This document shows, piece after piece, positions 8,847 through 16,131 of a stretch of DNA of 64,000 bases. The position numbers were made by a program, and so were the translations under genes. Position 1 is the stretch's first letter. Each line of letters begins with the position of its first letter. A model generated the notes under the pieces. That model did not search any database. It was not told the DNA's origin and worked only from the letters and a program-made list of their open reading frames with translations. Origin of the DNA: Rathayibacter sp. SW19 (GTDB lineage Bacteria > Actinomycetota > Actinomycetes > Actinomycetales > Microbacteriaceae); NCBI RefSeq assembly GCF_030866825.1, contig NZ_CP133020.1, forward strand, positions 3,782,001-3,846,000, given 5' to 3'.

Positions 8847-10085
8847 CTACTTGTTTTGGGCTTGTGCTTGCTGCAACGCGGCGGCAGGTGTTGCCTTGCC
8901 CGTCAGCGCAAGTTGCACGCCGGTGTAGATGGCGGTCGCCGCTGTCGGCCACTTCGGCCCGAGCTCAGCCGTGCGTGCGCGAGCGGTCCTGACCGTCTCG
9001 ACGAACGACTCGACCTGTGGGTGCGACTTGGCCCAGGTCGCGGCGGATGCCTCATCAGCGGGCAGGTTGCCGGAGATCTTGGCGATCTTCAGCTGGGTGG
9101 CGGGCTGGTTCAGGCATTCGACGAACTTGCCGGCGAGCGCCATCTTGGTCTTGTCACCCGTGTTCGGCACGTTGTAGGTCTCGCCGCCGAGCGGGGACAC
9201 GACCTTCTGGGACGTGGTGCGCGTGGGGATCGGGACGCTGGAGAAGTTCAGGCCCTTGGTCGCGTTGAGCACGGGCAGCTGCCACGGACCGTTGACCATC
9301 ATCGCGGCCTTGCCCGCGATGAACTGGTTGTTCACGTCCGACTGCGCCCAGCTGACGGAACTCTTGGACATCGAGCCGTCATTCTGCAGGTCGGTGACGA
9401 ATTGCAGTGCCTGAGTAGCGTCGGCAGTAGCGATGTTCTTCTCATTGCCGCCATTGCTCCAGAAGAACGGGAGGAATTGCCACGTACCTTCGTAGGTATT
9501 GATGTTGCTCATCGCAAATCCGTAAACACCCTTGCTCTGATCGGTGAGCTTCAGCGCGGCCGCCTTCAGTTCATCCCAGGTCTTCGGCGGTGTGACGCCA
9601 GCGGCGGTGAGCAGGTCGGTGTTGTAGTACAGCGCGATCGAGTTGATCACGGGTGCCAAGCCGTAGACCTGGCCCTGATAGGTGCCAGCCTTCACCACGG
9701 CGGGCACGTCGCCCGCCGGCGCGGTGACGCCGTAGTTCTTGAGCGGGGTCAACGCACCCGTTGCCGCGATCTGCTGCACGTCGGGGTTGTCGAGCATGAG
9801 CACGTCGGGCAACGTCTTCGACGATGCCTGCTGCAGCACCTTCGCGATCAATGCCGCACCGGCGACGTGCACGGGGTTGATCGTGGCACCGATCTGGGTG
9901 CCGCACTCCTTGTAAACGGTGTTGTAGCCGCTCATGCTGGGGTTGGCGCTGTAGTAGTCCTCGACGGTCAGCGTCTGCTTCGCGCCTGAGGTGCTCGAGC
10001 CGGTCGTGCCCGAGGAACACGCGGCCAGTGCGAGGGTCATCACCGCCACTCCGGCGAGTGCTTCGATGATGTGTGTCTTTTTCAC
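8847..10085 (-). CDS. Sugar ABC transporter substrate-binding lipoprotein (CUT1)
   Basis: 412 residues. A type II signal peptide (MKKTHIIEALAGVAVMTLA, lipobox LAAC with the cysteine at residue 23) is followed by a Ser/Thr/Gly-rich linker, so the protein is lipid-anchored outside the membrane. The body is a family 1 extracellular sugar-binding protein: LPDVLMLDNPDVQQIA and the YGLAPVINSIALYYNTDLL segment are characteristic. It delivers an oligosaccharide to the two permeases downstream. The start is GTG at 10085 with AAAGGAG 8 nt upstream. It is the first gene of the leftward operon and lies next to the LacI operators at 10141 and 10242. The substrate is inferred to be an alpha-xyloside or arabinofuranoside oligosaccharide from the GH31 and GH127 genes it travels with. 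Confidence 0.93.
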   Translation of the reverse strand: MKKTHIIEALAGVAVMTLALAACSSGTTGSSTSGAKQTLTVEDYYSANPSMSGYNTVYKECGTQIGATINPVHVAGAALIAKVLQQASSKTLPDVLMLDNPDVQQIAATGALTPLKNYGVTAPAGDVPAVVKAGTYQGQVYGLAPVINSIALYYNTDLLTAAGVTPPKTWDELKAAALKLTDQSKGVYGFAMSNINTYEGTWQFLPFFWSNGGNEKNIATADATQALQFVTDLQNDGSMSKSSVSWAQSDVNNQFIAGKAAMMVNGPWQLPVLNATKGLNFSSVPIPTRTTSQKVVSPLGGETYNVPNTGDKTKMALAGKFVECLNQPATQLKIAKISGNLPADEASAATWAKSHPQVESFVETVRTARARTAELGPKWPTAATAIYTGVQLALTGKATPAAALQQAQAQNK

Positions 10086-10140
10086 GAATGAGCTCCTTTG
10101 CTTCGCTCCCAGTGGGAGTCCTGCTGCCGACGGGCAATTT

Positions 10141-10156
10141 GGTCAAGCGCTTGACC
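10141..10156. promoter_or_regulatory. LacI-type operator, perfect palindrome
   Basis: GGTCAAGCGCTTGACC is a perfect 16-bp palindrome with the central CG of LacI-family operators. It lies 55 bp before the binding-protein start codon and shares its core with the copy at 10242. It is the presumed binding site of the divergent LacI regulator for control of the transporter/glycosidase operon. Confidence 0.8.
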
Positions 10157-10241
10157 ACGGAGTCAAAAATAAAGACCGAGAGGTCATCGGTGAAACTCCG
10201 GCAAGTGCTTGCAGGTAGTCTGCGCGTACGCCGCACCAAAA

Positions 10242-10255
10242 GTCAAGCGCTTGAC
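10242..10255. promoter_or_regulatory. LacI-type operator, second copy
   Basis: The core GTCAAGCGCTTGAC repeats the palindrome at 10141, about 100 bp (roughly ten helical turns) away. It overlaps the likely -35 box of the lacI-type gene (TTGACC, 10251-10256), so it probably mediates autorepression and may loop with the first site. Confidence 0.78.
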
Positions 10256-10281
10256 CAAATTATGTTATGCGAGTGTAATAC
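10251..10281 (+). promoter_or_regulatory. Candidate promoter of the divergent LacI-family gene
   Basis: TTGACC (10251-10256) and TAATAC (10276-10281) are spaced 19 bp, slightly longer than optimal, 33 bp before the start codon. The -35 box is inside the operator at 10242. Confidence 0.45.
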
Positions 10282-10314
10282 TGGCTACGGCAAGCCGAAG
10301 ACAAGGAGAACCCG

Positions 10315-11376
10315 GTGGTGACAATGCAGCAGGTTGCAGACCGTGCCAACGTCTCCATCTCCACCGTGTCTTTCGTGGTGAACAACACGAAACCGGTAAC
10401 GTCCCAGACGCGCGAGCGGGTACTCGAGGCGATCGACACGCTCGGCTACCGCAGGAATGCCACCGCCAGGGCGTTGGCAACCCGCCGATCACACGTCATC
10501 GCATTGCTATACCCGTTGATGAATCGCAACTTGAGCACATTCGTGGAGGCTTCCGCTGCAGCGGCGGAAGCACAGGGCTATCATCTGATGCTCTGGCCGG
10601 TAAGACCCGACAATCAAGCGGCCGAGGTCACCTCCTTAATCAAGAGCGGCATCGCCGACGGCGTCCTCCTCCTTGAGGTGCAGCTGGACGACGAGAGGGT
10701 GTTGAAGCTCAGCGAGGCGAACGCACCGTTCGCGCTGATCGGTCGTACGCGCGACAACAACGGCATCGACTATGTCGACATCGACTTCGAACAGACGACG
10801 ACGGATGCCGTCGACCACCTCGCCGAGCTCGGCCACACTCACATTGCGCTGGTGATCGAAAATTTCGACGGAACACCGCTGGCCGGCTACGGCCCGCCCG
10901 TGCGTGCGGAGCAGGCATTCCGTGAAGCGATGTCCGAGCGAGGATTGGACGGTCATGTGTTCTGCATTCCGCGCGACCCGTTGGCCGAGCTGGCTGTTGC
11001 TGGCCAGCTGATAGAACAGGCGCCGCAGACGACGGCGATCATCGTCATGCATGACGAGGCGAGCTTCGGGCTGGTAAACGGATTGCGGCGCCGCGGGGTT
11101 TCGATACCGCGCGATCTCTCGATGGTTGCGATCGCGCCATCCACTGCCCTGGGATTGCTCATCGATCCGGGGCTGACGACGTACGATGCACCGGGCGGCG
11201 AGCTCGGCGGCCGCACGGCTGAGGCGCTGATCGCACGACTGGAGGGGCGAGAGGGTCCGCCGACGCAGATTCTCGTCCCGTGCAAGCGGCACGACGGCGC
11301 CTCGGTTGGACCCGCCCCGACAGGTCGATCGCCGCTGAATGCCATCGACACGGCAATCGACGTCAATCCCACGTGA
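10315..11376 (+). CDS. LacI-family transcriptional regulator of the xyloside/arabinoside operon
   Basis: 353 residues. The N-terminal helix-turn-helix reads MQQVADRANVSISTVSFVVNNTKPV, followed by the hinge helix RNATARALATRRSHVIALLYP; the rest is a periplasmic-binding-protein-like sugar-sensing domain. It is divergent from the transporter operon, with two palindromic operators in between, so it probably represses both directions until a sugar inducer binds. I take the GTG at 10315; a second GTG (10318) and an ATG (10324) are close alternatives, and AAGGAG sits at 10303-10308. The end of the effector domain (IARLEGREGPPTQILVP) is typical of the family; a short Pro/Gly-rich tail follows. The inducer is unknown. 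Confidence 0.93.
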   Translation: MVTMQQVADRANVSISTVSFVVNNTKPVTSQTRERVLEAIDTLGYRRNATARALATRRSHVIALLYPLMNRNLSTFVEASAAAAEAQGYHLMLWPVRPDNQAAEVTSLIKSGIADGVLLLEVQLDDERVLKLSEANAPFALIGRTRDNNGIDYVDIDFEQTTTDAVDHLAELGHTHIALVIENFDGTPLAGYGPPVRAEQAFREAMSERGLDGHVFCIPRDPLAELAVAGQLIEQAPQTTAIIVMHDEASFGLVNGLRRRGVSIPRDLSMVAIAPSTALGLLIDPGLTTYDAPGGELGGRTAEALIARLEGREGPPTQILVPCKRHDGASVGPAPTGRSPLNAIDTAIDVNPT

Positions 11377-11431
11377 ACTCGGCGGCGGGTGACTCGATGC
11401 AACCTTCTCACCGCAATTGCGACCACCGCTT

Positions 11432-11445
11432 CGTTCACGTGAACG
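11432..11445. other. 14-bp perfect palindrome between convergent genes
   Basis: CGTTCACGTGAACG lies between the 3' end of the LacI gene and the 3' end of the antitoxin-like gene. There is no loop or U tract, so a terminator is unlikely; it could be a protein-binding site. The role is unknown. Confidence 0.35.
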
Positions 11446-11462
11446 ATCGGAATCGGGCTCGG

Positions 11463-11777
11463 TCAGGATGCGCGCAGGTACTCCTGCAGGGCTTTGCGGC
11501 CTAGCTTGGACAGCGAAACGCCCTCGGCCTGCGCCCGTTTGAGTGCTTGTTCGTGCAGTTCCTCCGGCACCCGAAATTGCACCGTCGGCGAGTGCTTCCC
11601 ACCACCGGAGAGCGATTTGCCTCCGGGTTTCAGATTGGCCGCGCGTTGTGCGCGCAATGCTTCGACGATCGCGTCGACGCGATCAACGGTGAGACGTTCG
11701 CCGCGATGGCGAACTTCTTCGGCCTCAACATCGGCAACGCGAACACCACCACGCAGGATCTCGCGCCCTGTCGTCAT
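11463..11777 (-). CDS. Putative antitoxin, ribbon-helix-helix type
   Basis: 104 residues. The C-terminal 40 residues (PTVQFRVPEELHEQALKRAQ...VSLSKLGRKALQEYL) have the strand-helix-helix pattern of CopG/Arc-type DNA-binding antitoxins. The N-terminal half (EILRGGVRVADVEAEEVRHRGERL) looks like a toxin-binding extension. The ATG at 11777 overlaps the TGA of the upstream small gene by 4 nt (ATGA) and has GAGGAAA before it. This two-gene arrangement, with toxin first and antitoxin second, fits a type II toxin-antitoxin pair that neutralises the toxin and represses its own promoter. The assignment is from pattern and context, not from a firm family match. Confidence 0.6.
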   Translation of the reverse strand: MTTGREILRGGVRVADVEAEEVRHRGERLTVDRVDAIVEALRAQRAANLKPGGKSLSGGGKHSPTVQFRVPEELHEQALKRAQAEGVSLSKLGRKALQEYLRAS

Positions 11778-12010
11778 CGTTTCCTCCTCAAACCCGTCGG
11801 CATCACATGAATAACCGTCCACCCACCCGAATGTCGGTCATCTGGCACGACGACGATTTCCAGTTCGATTCCACGATCGTCAGTGCCGATGAAAAGCATC
11901 GCGTCCCCATCAACGGCTTCCGGCTCGCCGGCCTCAGCGAGCGCGGCGCGCAAGTGCACGCTCCCGATCTTGTGTCGTCGTGCCGATCGGCCAATTCTTG
12001 GTTCTGCCAC
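11774..12010 (-). CDS. Putative small toxin (BrnT/DUF4258-like)
   Basis: 78 residues starting with GTG at 12010. The pattern is an N-terminal RRHKIG...HLRAALAEA helix, a short acidic strand, then DRGIELEIVVVPDD and the C-terminal WTVIHVMPTGLR. This resembles small actinobacterial proteins with a terminal IHAMP motif that are usually annotated as BrnT-like or DUF4258-like toxins. It is translationally coupled to the ribbon-helix-helix gene. If it is BrnT-like, it would be an RNase; no catalytic residue can be named with confidence. No clear ribosome site was seen, although AGAG lies near. A chromosomal addiction or stress module is the most plausible role. Confidence 0.5.
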   Translation of the reverse strand: MAEPRIGRSARRHKIGSVHLRAALAEAGEPEAVDGDAMLFIGTDDRGIELEIVVVPDDRHSGGWTVIHVMPTGLRRKR

Positions 12011-12122
12011 GACTCTACCATGTCAGACACCACCGACAATCTTTCTTCGTGGGCGCCCAAAGACAATCGCCCGTGCCGCCTGCGACCCGCCGGCCTGCGC
12101 ACGCAGCGCCAGGTGTTGTCGC

Positions 12123-12145
12123 ATGCGCCAGTTGAAGTGGCGCAT
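12123..12145. repeat. Dispersed hairpin element, copy 1
   Basis: Arms ATGCGCCA and TGGCGCAT flank GTTGAAG. The core is nearly identical (18 of 20) to a hairpin at 35389, and the following bases (a second TGGCGC) are also similar, so this is a short dispersed intergenic element about 45 bp long. It lies between the toxin-like gene and xylA. Confidence 0.55.
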
Positions 12146-12202
12146 GATGCCTAACGTGGCGCAGCGTCGGGCGAGACGTGACTCCGTTCGACTTTGCTGA
12201 TA

Positions 12203-12216
12203 TGTTCTAAGTAACA
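12203..12216. promoter_or_regulatory. Possible operator upstream of xylA
   Basis: TGTTCTAAGTAACA has TGTT/AACA arms and lies about 60 bp before the xylA start in an A+T-rich stretch that probably holds the promoter. It is a weak candidate for a xylose repressor site; no XylR-type regulator is encoded in the window. Confidence 0.3.
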
Positions 12217-12275
12217 ACAAATCACGATGCGCGCACAAGCCTGCCGAAAATCATCGAGGAAGCCGAAGGATAATC

Positions 12276-13469
12276 ATGGTTGCAACACCTACTCGCGAAG
12301 ACAAATTCTCCTTTGGTCTGTGGACCATCGGCTACAACGGCACCGATCCGTTCGGCGGTCCGACCCGCCCGCAGCTCGACGTCGTCGAGGCCGTCAACAA
12401 GCTCAACGAACTCGGCGCATACGGCCTGACCTTCCACGATGACGACCTATTCGCCTTCGGCTCTACGGATGCCGCGCGCCAGAAGCAGATCGACCGCCTG
12501 AAGCAGGCACTCGCCGACACCGGCATCATCGTTCCGATGATCACCACCAACCTGTTCAGCGCCCCCGTCTTCAAGGACGGCGGCTTCACCTCGAACGACC
12601 GCGCCGTGCGCCGGTTCGCGCTGCGCAAGGTGCTGCGCAACCTCGACCTCGCCGCAGAACTTGGCGCGAAGACGTTCGTGATGTGGGGCGGACGCGAGGG
12701 TGCGGAATACGACGCGGCCAAAGACATCCAGGCCGCCCTTGAGCGGTATCGCGAGGCCGTCAACCTGCTCGGCGACTACGTAACGGACAAGGGTTACGAC
12801 ATCCGCTTCGCGATCGAGCCGAAGCCGAACGAGCCGCGCGGCGACATCCTGCTGCCGACGCTCGGTCACGCACTCGCGTTCATCACGACGCTCGAGCGAC
12901 CGGAACTGGTCGGCATCAACCCGGAGGTCGGCCACGAACAGATGGCCGGGCTCAACTACGCGGCGGGCATCGCGCAGGCGCTGTACCAGGGCAAGCTGTT
13001 CCACATCGACTTGAACGGGCAGCGCGGCATCAAGTACGACCAGGACCTCGTCTTCGGTCACGGCGACCTGCAGAACGCGTTTGCGCTCGTTGACATTCTC
13101 GAAAACGGCGGTCCGAACGGCGGCCCGTCCTACGACGGCCCACGCCACTTCGACTACAAGCCGAGCCGCACCGAGGACATCTCCGGCGTGTGGGATTCCG
13201 CCGCGGCGAACATGCGCACCTACCTGTTGCTCAAGGAGCGTGCTGCAGCATTCCGTGCCGACCCCGAGGTGCAGGAAGCGCTGGCCGCATCCCGTGTGCC
13301 GGAGCTCTCGGTGCCGACGCTTGGCGCCGGCGAGTCGTATGATGACCTGCTGGCCGACCGCAGTGCGTTCGAGGACTTCGACGCCGACTCCTACTTCGGT
13401 GCGAAGGGCTTCGGCTTCGTGCGCCTGCAGCAGCTGGCCCTCGAGCACCTGCTCGGCGCCCGCGGCTGA
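12276..13469 (+). CDS. xylA: Xylose isomerase
   Basis: 397 residues, the actinobacterial (class I) length. It converts D-xylose to D-xylulose in the cytoplasm. Seen: the catalytic pair H54 and D57 in TFHDDDL, and metal ligand E181 with K183 in EPKPNEPRGD, all at the numbering of Streptomyces xylose isomerase; the HIDLNGQRGIKYDQD segment carries the aspartate/histidine ligands of the second metal site. The ATG at 12276 follows a GAAGGA ribosome site. It is followed by xylB on the same strand after a 207-bp gap that is filled by the dispersed repeat. With the alpha-xylosidase operon upstream, it channels released xylose to the pentose phosphate pathway. Confidence 0.98.
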   Translation: MVATPTREDKFSFGLWTIGYNGTDPFGGPTRPQLDVVEAVNKLNELGAYGLTFHDDDLFAFGSTDAARQKQIDRLKQALADTGIIVPMITTNLFSAPVFKDGGFTSNDRAVRRFALRKVLRNLDLAAELGAKTFVMWGGREGAEYDAAKDIQAALERYREAVNLLGDYVTDKGYDIRFAIEPKPNEPRGDILLPTLGHALAFITTLERPELVGINPEVGHEQMAGLNYAAGIAQALYQGKLFHIDLNGQRGIKYDQDLVFGHGDLQNAFALVDILENGGPNGGPSYDGPRHFDYKPSRTEDISGVWDSAAANMRTYLLLKERAAAFRADPEVQEALAASRVPELSVPTLGAGESYDDLLADRSAFEDFDADSYFGAKGFGFVRLQQLALEHLLGARG

Positions 13470-13490
13470 CTATGGTGGTCGCCCCTTCGC

Positions 13491-13655
13491 TGGTCGAGTA
13501 GCGAGGCAAAGATGGTGGTCGAGTAGCGAGGAACGAGTGTATCGAGACCAGTATCGACCCTCGTATGCTGACGCCAGGTCTCGATACGGCCGTGAGCGGC
13601 CTACTCGACCACCAAAGTGCTGGTCGAGTAGCGAGCTTGCGAGCGTATCGAGACC
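13491..13655. repeat. Dispersed GTCGAGTAGCGAG repeat cluster between xylA and xylB
   Basis: There are three or four units. TGGTCGAGTAGCGAG occurs at 13491, 13514 and 13621; two of these continue to TATCGAGACC, and one inverted unit (GGTCTCGATACGG...CTACTCGACCA) sits near 13577-13612. Direct and inverted copies could form long hairpins in the xylA-xylB transcript. The same family appears at 16525, 24240, 26470 and 36858. Confidence 0.9.
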
Positions 13656-13676
13656 GCCGAAATGTTTGGAGCACAG

Positions 13677-15089
13677 ATGACACTCGTCGCCGGCGTCGAC
13701 TCGTCGACCCAGAGTTGCAAGATCGTGATCCGGGATGCCGACTCCGGCGCGCTCGTGCGCTCCGGCCGCGCGGCGCATCCGGAGGGGACCGAGGTTGACC
13801 CTGCAGCCTGGTGGGGTGCGCTGCTCACCGCAATTGCGGATGCCGGCGGTCTCGACGGCGTTGAATCCGTCTCGGTGGCTGGACAGCAGCACGGCATGGT
13901 GGTGCTGGATGCCGCCGGTCGCGTCATCCGCCCCGCTCTGCTATGGAACGACACGCGCAGCGCGCAGGCCGCGCTCGATCTGATCAGCGAGGTCGGCGCC
14001 GACGATTACGCGCGCCGGACCGGCACGATGCCGGTCGCATCCTTCACCGCGACCAAGCTGCGCTGGCTGCGCGATGCCGAACCGGAGAACGCGGCGCGCG
14101 TCGCTGCCGTCGCACTCCCCCACGACTGGCTGACCTGGCGGTTGCGCGGCTATGGCCCAGTCGGCGAAAGCCCGCTCGGCCCCGTGCTCGACCAACTGAC
14201 GACCGATCGATCCGATGCCAGCGGCACCTCGTATTGGAGCCCGACCACGGGCGACTACGACCGTGAACTCTTCGTGCGCGCCCTCGGCCACGACGCAATC
14301 CTGCCACGAGTACTCGGCCCCGGCGAGCGCGCCGGCACGACACCAGACGAGATCATCGTCGGCGTCGGGGCGGGCGACAACGCGGGGGCTGCGCTCGGGT
14401 TGGGGGCGGCATCCGGCGATGTGGTTGTCTCGATCGGCACGAGCGGCACAGTGTTCGCGGTCACGGACTCGCCCGCAATCGACGCGACCGGTGCTGTGGC
14501 CGGCTTCGCGGATGCGAGCGGCGCCTTTCTGCCCCTCATCGCCACGCTGAACGCAGCGCGGGTGCTCAGCTCGATCGCCGGTGTGCTCGGTGTTGATCAC
14601 GACATGCTCGCGCGCCTCGCGCTCGAGGCGGATGCCGGCGCTGGCGGGGTCGTGCTCGTTCCGTATTTCGAGGGCGAGCGCACCCCGAACCTTCCGGATG
14701 CGACGGCGAGCTTCCACGGGCTCACGCTCGGCTCGACCACGCGGCCGAATATTGCGCGGGCCGCAATCGAGGGCATGCTGTGCGGACTCGCTGCCGGCTT
14801 GGACGCGGTGCGCGCTGTCGGCGTGCGCGAGCAGCGTCTGCTCCTGATCGGCGGTGCGGCACAAAATCCGGCCGTGCAGGCGATTGCAGCCCAAGTGTTC
14901 GACGCGCCCGTGATCGTGCCGGCCCCAGGTGAATACGTCGCGGACGGTGCGGCCGTTCAGGCGGCGTGGGCGCTGACCGGCGCCCGGCCGGCGTGGCCCC
15001 TCACGATCGCAGCGCAGCCTGCGCCCGACTTCCGTCCGGTCATCCGCGAGCAGTACACCCGCTACGCCTCTCTGAGCGTGCGCTCCTAA
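13677..15089 (+). CDS. xylB: Xylulokinase
   Basis: 470 residues of the FGGY carbohydrate kinase family. It phosphorylates D-xylulose with ATP to D-xylulose 5-phosphate. Seen: N-terminal phosphate loop AGVDSSTQSCKIVI, substrate-recognition AGQQHGMVVLD and WNDTRSA, catalytic aspartate D234 in VGAGDNAGAALG (D233 in E. coli XylB), and the C-terminal LLLIGGAAQNP adenine-binding motif. The ATG at 13677 is chosen because GGAG lies 6 nt before it; an ATG five codons upstream has no ribosome site and abuts the repeat cluster. It ends convergently with the next operon. Confidence 0.96.
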   Translation: MTLVAGVDSSTQSCKIVIRDADSGALVRSGRAAHPEGTEVDPAAWWGALLTAIADAGGLDGVESVSVAGQQHGMVVLDAAGRVIRPALLWNDTRSAQAALDLISEVGADDYARRTGTMPVASFTATKLRWLRDAEPENAARVAAVALPHDWLTWRLRGYGPVGESPLGPVLDQLTTDRSDASGTSYWSPTTGDYDRELFVRALGHDAILPRVLGPGERAGTTPDEIIVGVGAGDNAGAALGLGAASGDVVVSIGTSGTVFAVTDSPAIDATGAVAGFADASGAFLPLIATLNAARVLSSIAGVLGVDHDMLARLALEADAGAGGVVLVPYFEGERTPNLPDATASFHGLTLGSTTRPNIARAAIEGMLCGLAAGLDAVRAVGVREQRLLLIGGAAQNPAVQAIAAQVFDAPVIVPAPGEYVADGAAVQAAWALTGARPAWPLTIAAQPAPDFRPVIREQYTRYASLSVRS

Positions 15090-15167
15090 GTTCGCGCGTG
15101 TCTTCAGCAGCCGAGTGCGTCCAAGTGGTCGCGAAGATGGCTCGCGGAAGGCTGATCACGACCACAT

Positions 15168-15236
15168 GGGCGCACTCGGCGCAATGTTTGTGGGCACTCA
15201 GCGCAATGTGTGTGAGCGCTCAGCGCTGCGCGATGC
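15168..15236. repeat. Degenerate 23-25 bp direct repeats in a convergent gap
   Basis: Three imperfect copies of a GGGC(GC)ACTC(A/G)GCGCAATGTnTGTG unit lie between the 3' ends of xylB and the isomerase-like gene. No protein-coding pattern was seen in the 15090-15258 gap. The function is unknown. Confidence 0.45.
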
Positions 15237-15258
15237 TCACTCGACGCGGAAGACGAGA

Positions 15259-16131
15259 TTACGCCGTGCGCGCTTCGAGGAACGGGGCAACGTGGCCGGC
15301 GAACGCCGCCGCCGTCCGCTCGGCCACAGCCGCGAACGGGGCATCCCAGATCGCCTGATTGAAAATCTCGACCTCGATATCACCGATGTAACCGGCAGCC
15401 TCGACCGCTCGCGTCAAGGGGCCGAAGTCAATGTGCCCATCGCCCATCATCCCGCGCGCCAGCAGCACATCGGCCGGCAGCGGGGTGATCCAGTCGCAGA
15501 CCTGGTAGCTTGCGATACGACCCAGCCGACCCGCACGCGCGATCTGCTCGAACAGTTGCGGATCCCACCAGACGTGGAACGTGTCCACCACCACACCCAC
15601 GGCTGGGCCGAACTGCTTGGCGATGTCGATCGCCTGGCCGAGCGTTGAGATGACGGCGCGATCTGCGACATACATCGGATGCAGCGCCTCGATCGCGAGC
15701 GTGACTCCGGCGGCCGCCGCATCCGCTTCGAGCTCGGCAATCGCATCCCCCACCCGTTCGCGAGCGCCGGGAAGATCGCGCGATCCGTCGGGAAGCCCGC
15801 CGGCAACGAGCACGAGCACGGCCGCGGAACCGGATGCGCCCGCCGCAGCAAGCGCGGCAGTCTCCTCGATCGCGCGCCGGTTGTCGTCGACGGCGGCGGC
15901 ACGCTCTGCGCCGGGTGCAGACGTGAAGAAGCCGCCCCGGCACAGGCTCGAAACCCGAAGACCCGAGTCGGCAATCAGCCTAACCGCATTGTCAAGCCCG
16001 ACCGCAGCAACCGGCTCGCGCCACAGACCGATGCTTCGGATGCCCGCACCCGCGGACGCCTCGAGCGCTTGCTCAAGCGTCGCGTATTTGATCGTCGCCT
16101 GGTTCAGCGAGAGGCGGGGGTGCGCGGTCAC
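15259..16131 (-). CDS. Sugar phosphate isomerase/epimerase-like TIM-barrel protein
   Basis: 290 residues of the AP-endonuclease-2 / IolE-type xylose-isomerase-like barrel. Seen: metal-site residues in AIEALHPMY (Glu), VVVDTFHVWWDP (Asp, His) and DIEVEIFNQ (Glu), at the ends of successive strands. Members isomerise, epimerise or dehydrate sugars and inositols; the substrate is not identifiable. The GTG start overlaps the stop of the DUF993 gene by 4 nt (GTGA), so it is the last gene of a three-gene leftward operon with DUF993 and a Gfo/Idh/MocA oxidoreductase. The three together suggest a short pathway converting an unusual sugar or cyclitol. Confidence 0.88.
   Translation of the reverse strand: MTAHPRLSLNQATIKYATLEQALEASAGAGIRSIGLWREPVAAVGLDNAVRLIADSGLRVSSLCRGGFFTSAPGAERAAAVDDNRRAIEETAALAAAGASGSAAVLVLVAGGLPDGSRDLPGARERVGDAIAELEADAAAAGVTLAIEALHPMYVADRAVISTLGQAIDIAKQFGPAVGVVVDTFHVWWDPQLFEQIARAGRLGRIASYQVCDWITPLPADVLLARGMMGDGHIDFGPLTRAVEAAGYIGDIEVEIFNQAIWDAPFAAVAERTAAAFAGHVAPFLEARTA

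Noticed and set aside
11807..12154. Plus-strand frame of 115 codons opposite the toxin-like gene
   Set aside because: No ribosome site or family pattern; the opposite strand has the coupled small-gene pair.
15090..15258. Small gene in the convergent gap
   Set aside because: Only degenerate direct repeats were seen; no frame has a ribosome site and protein-like composition.
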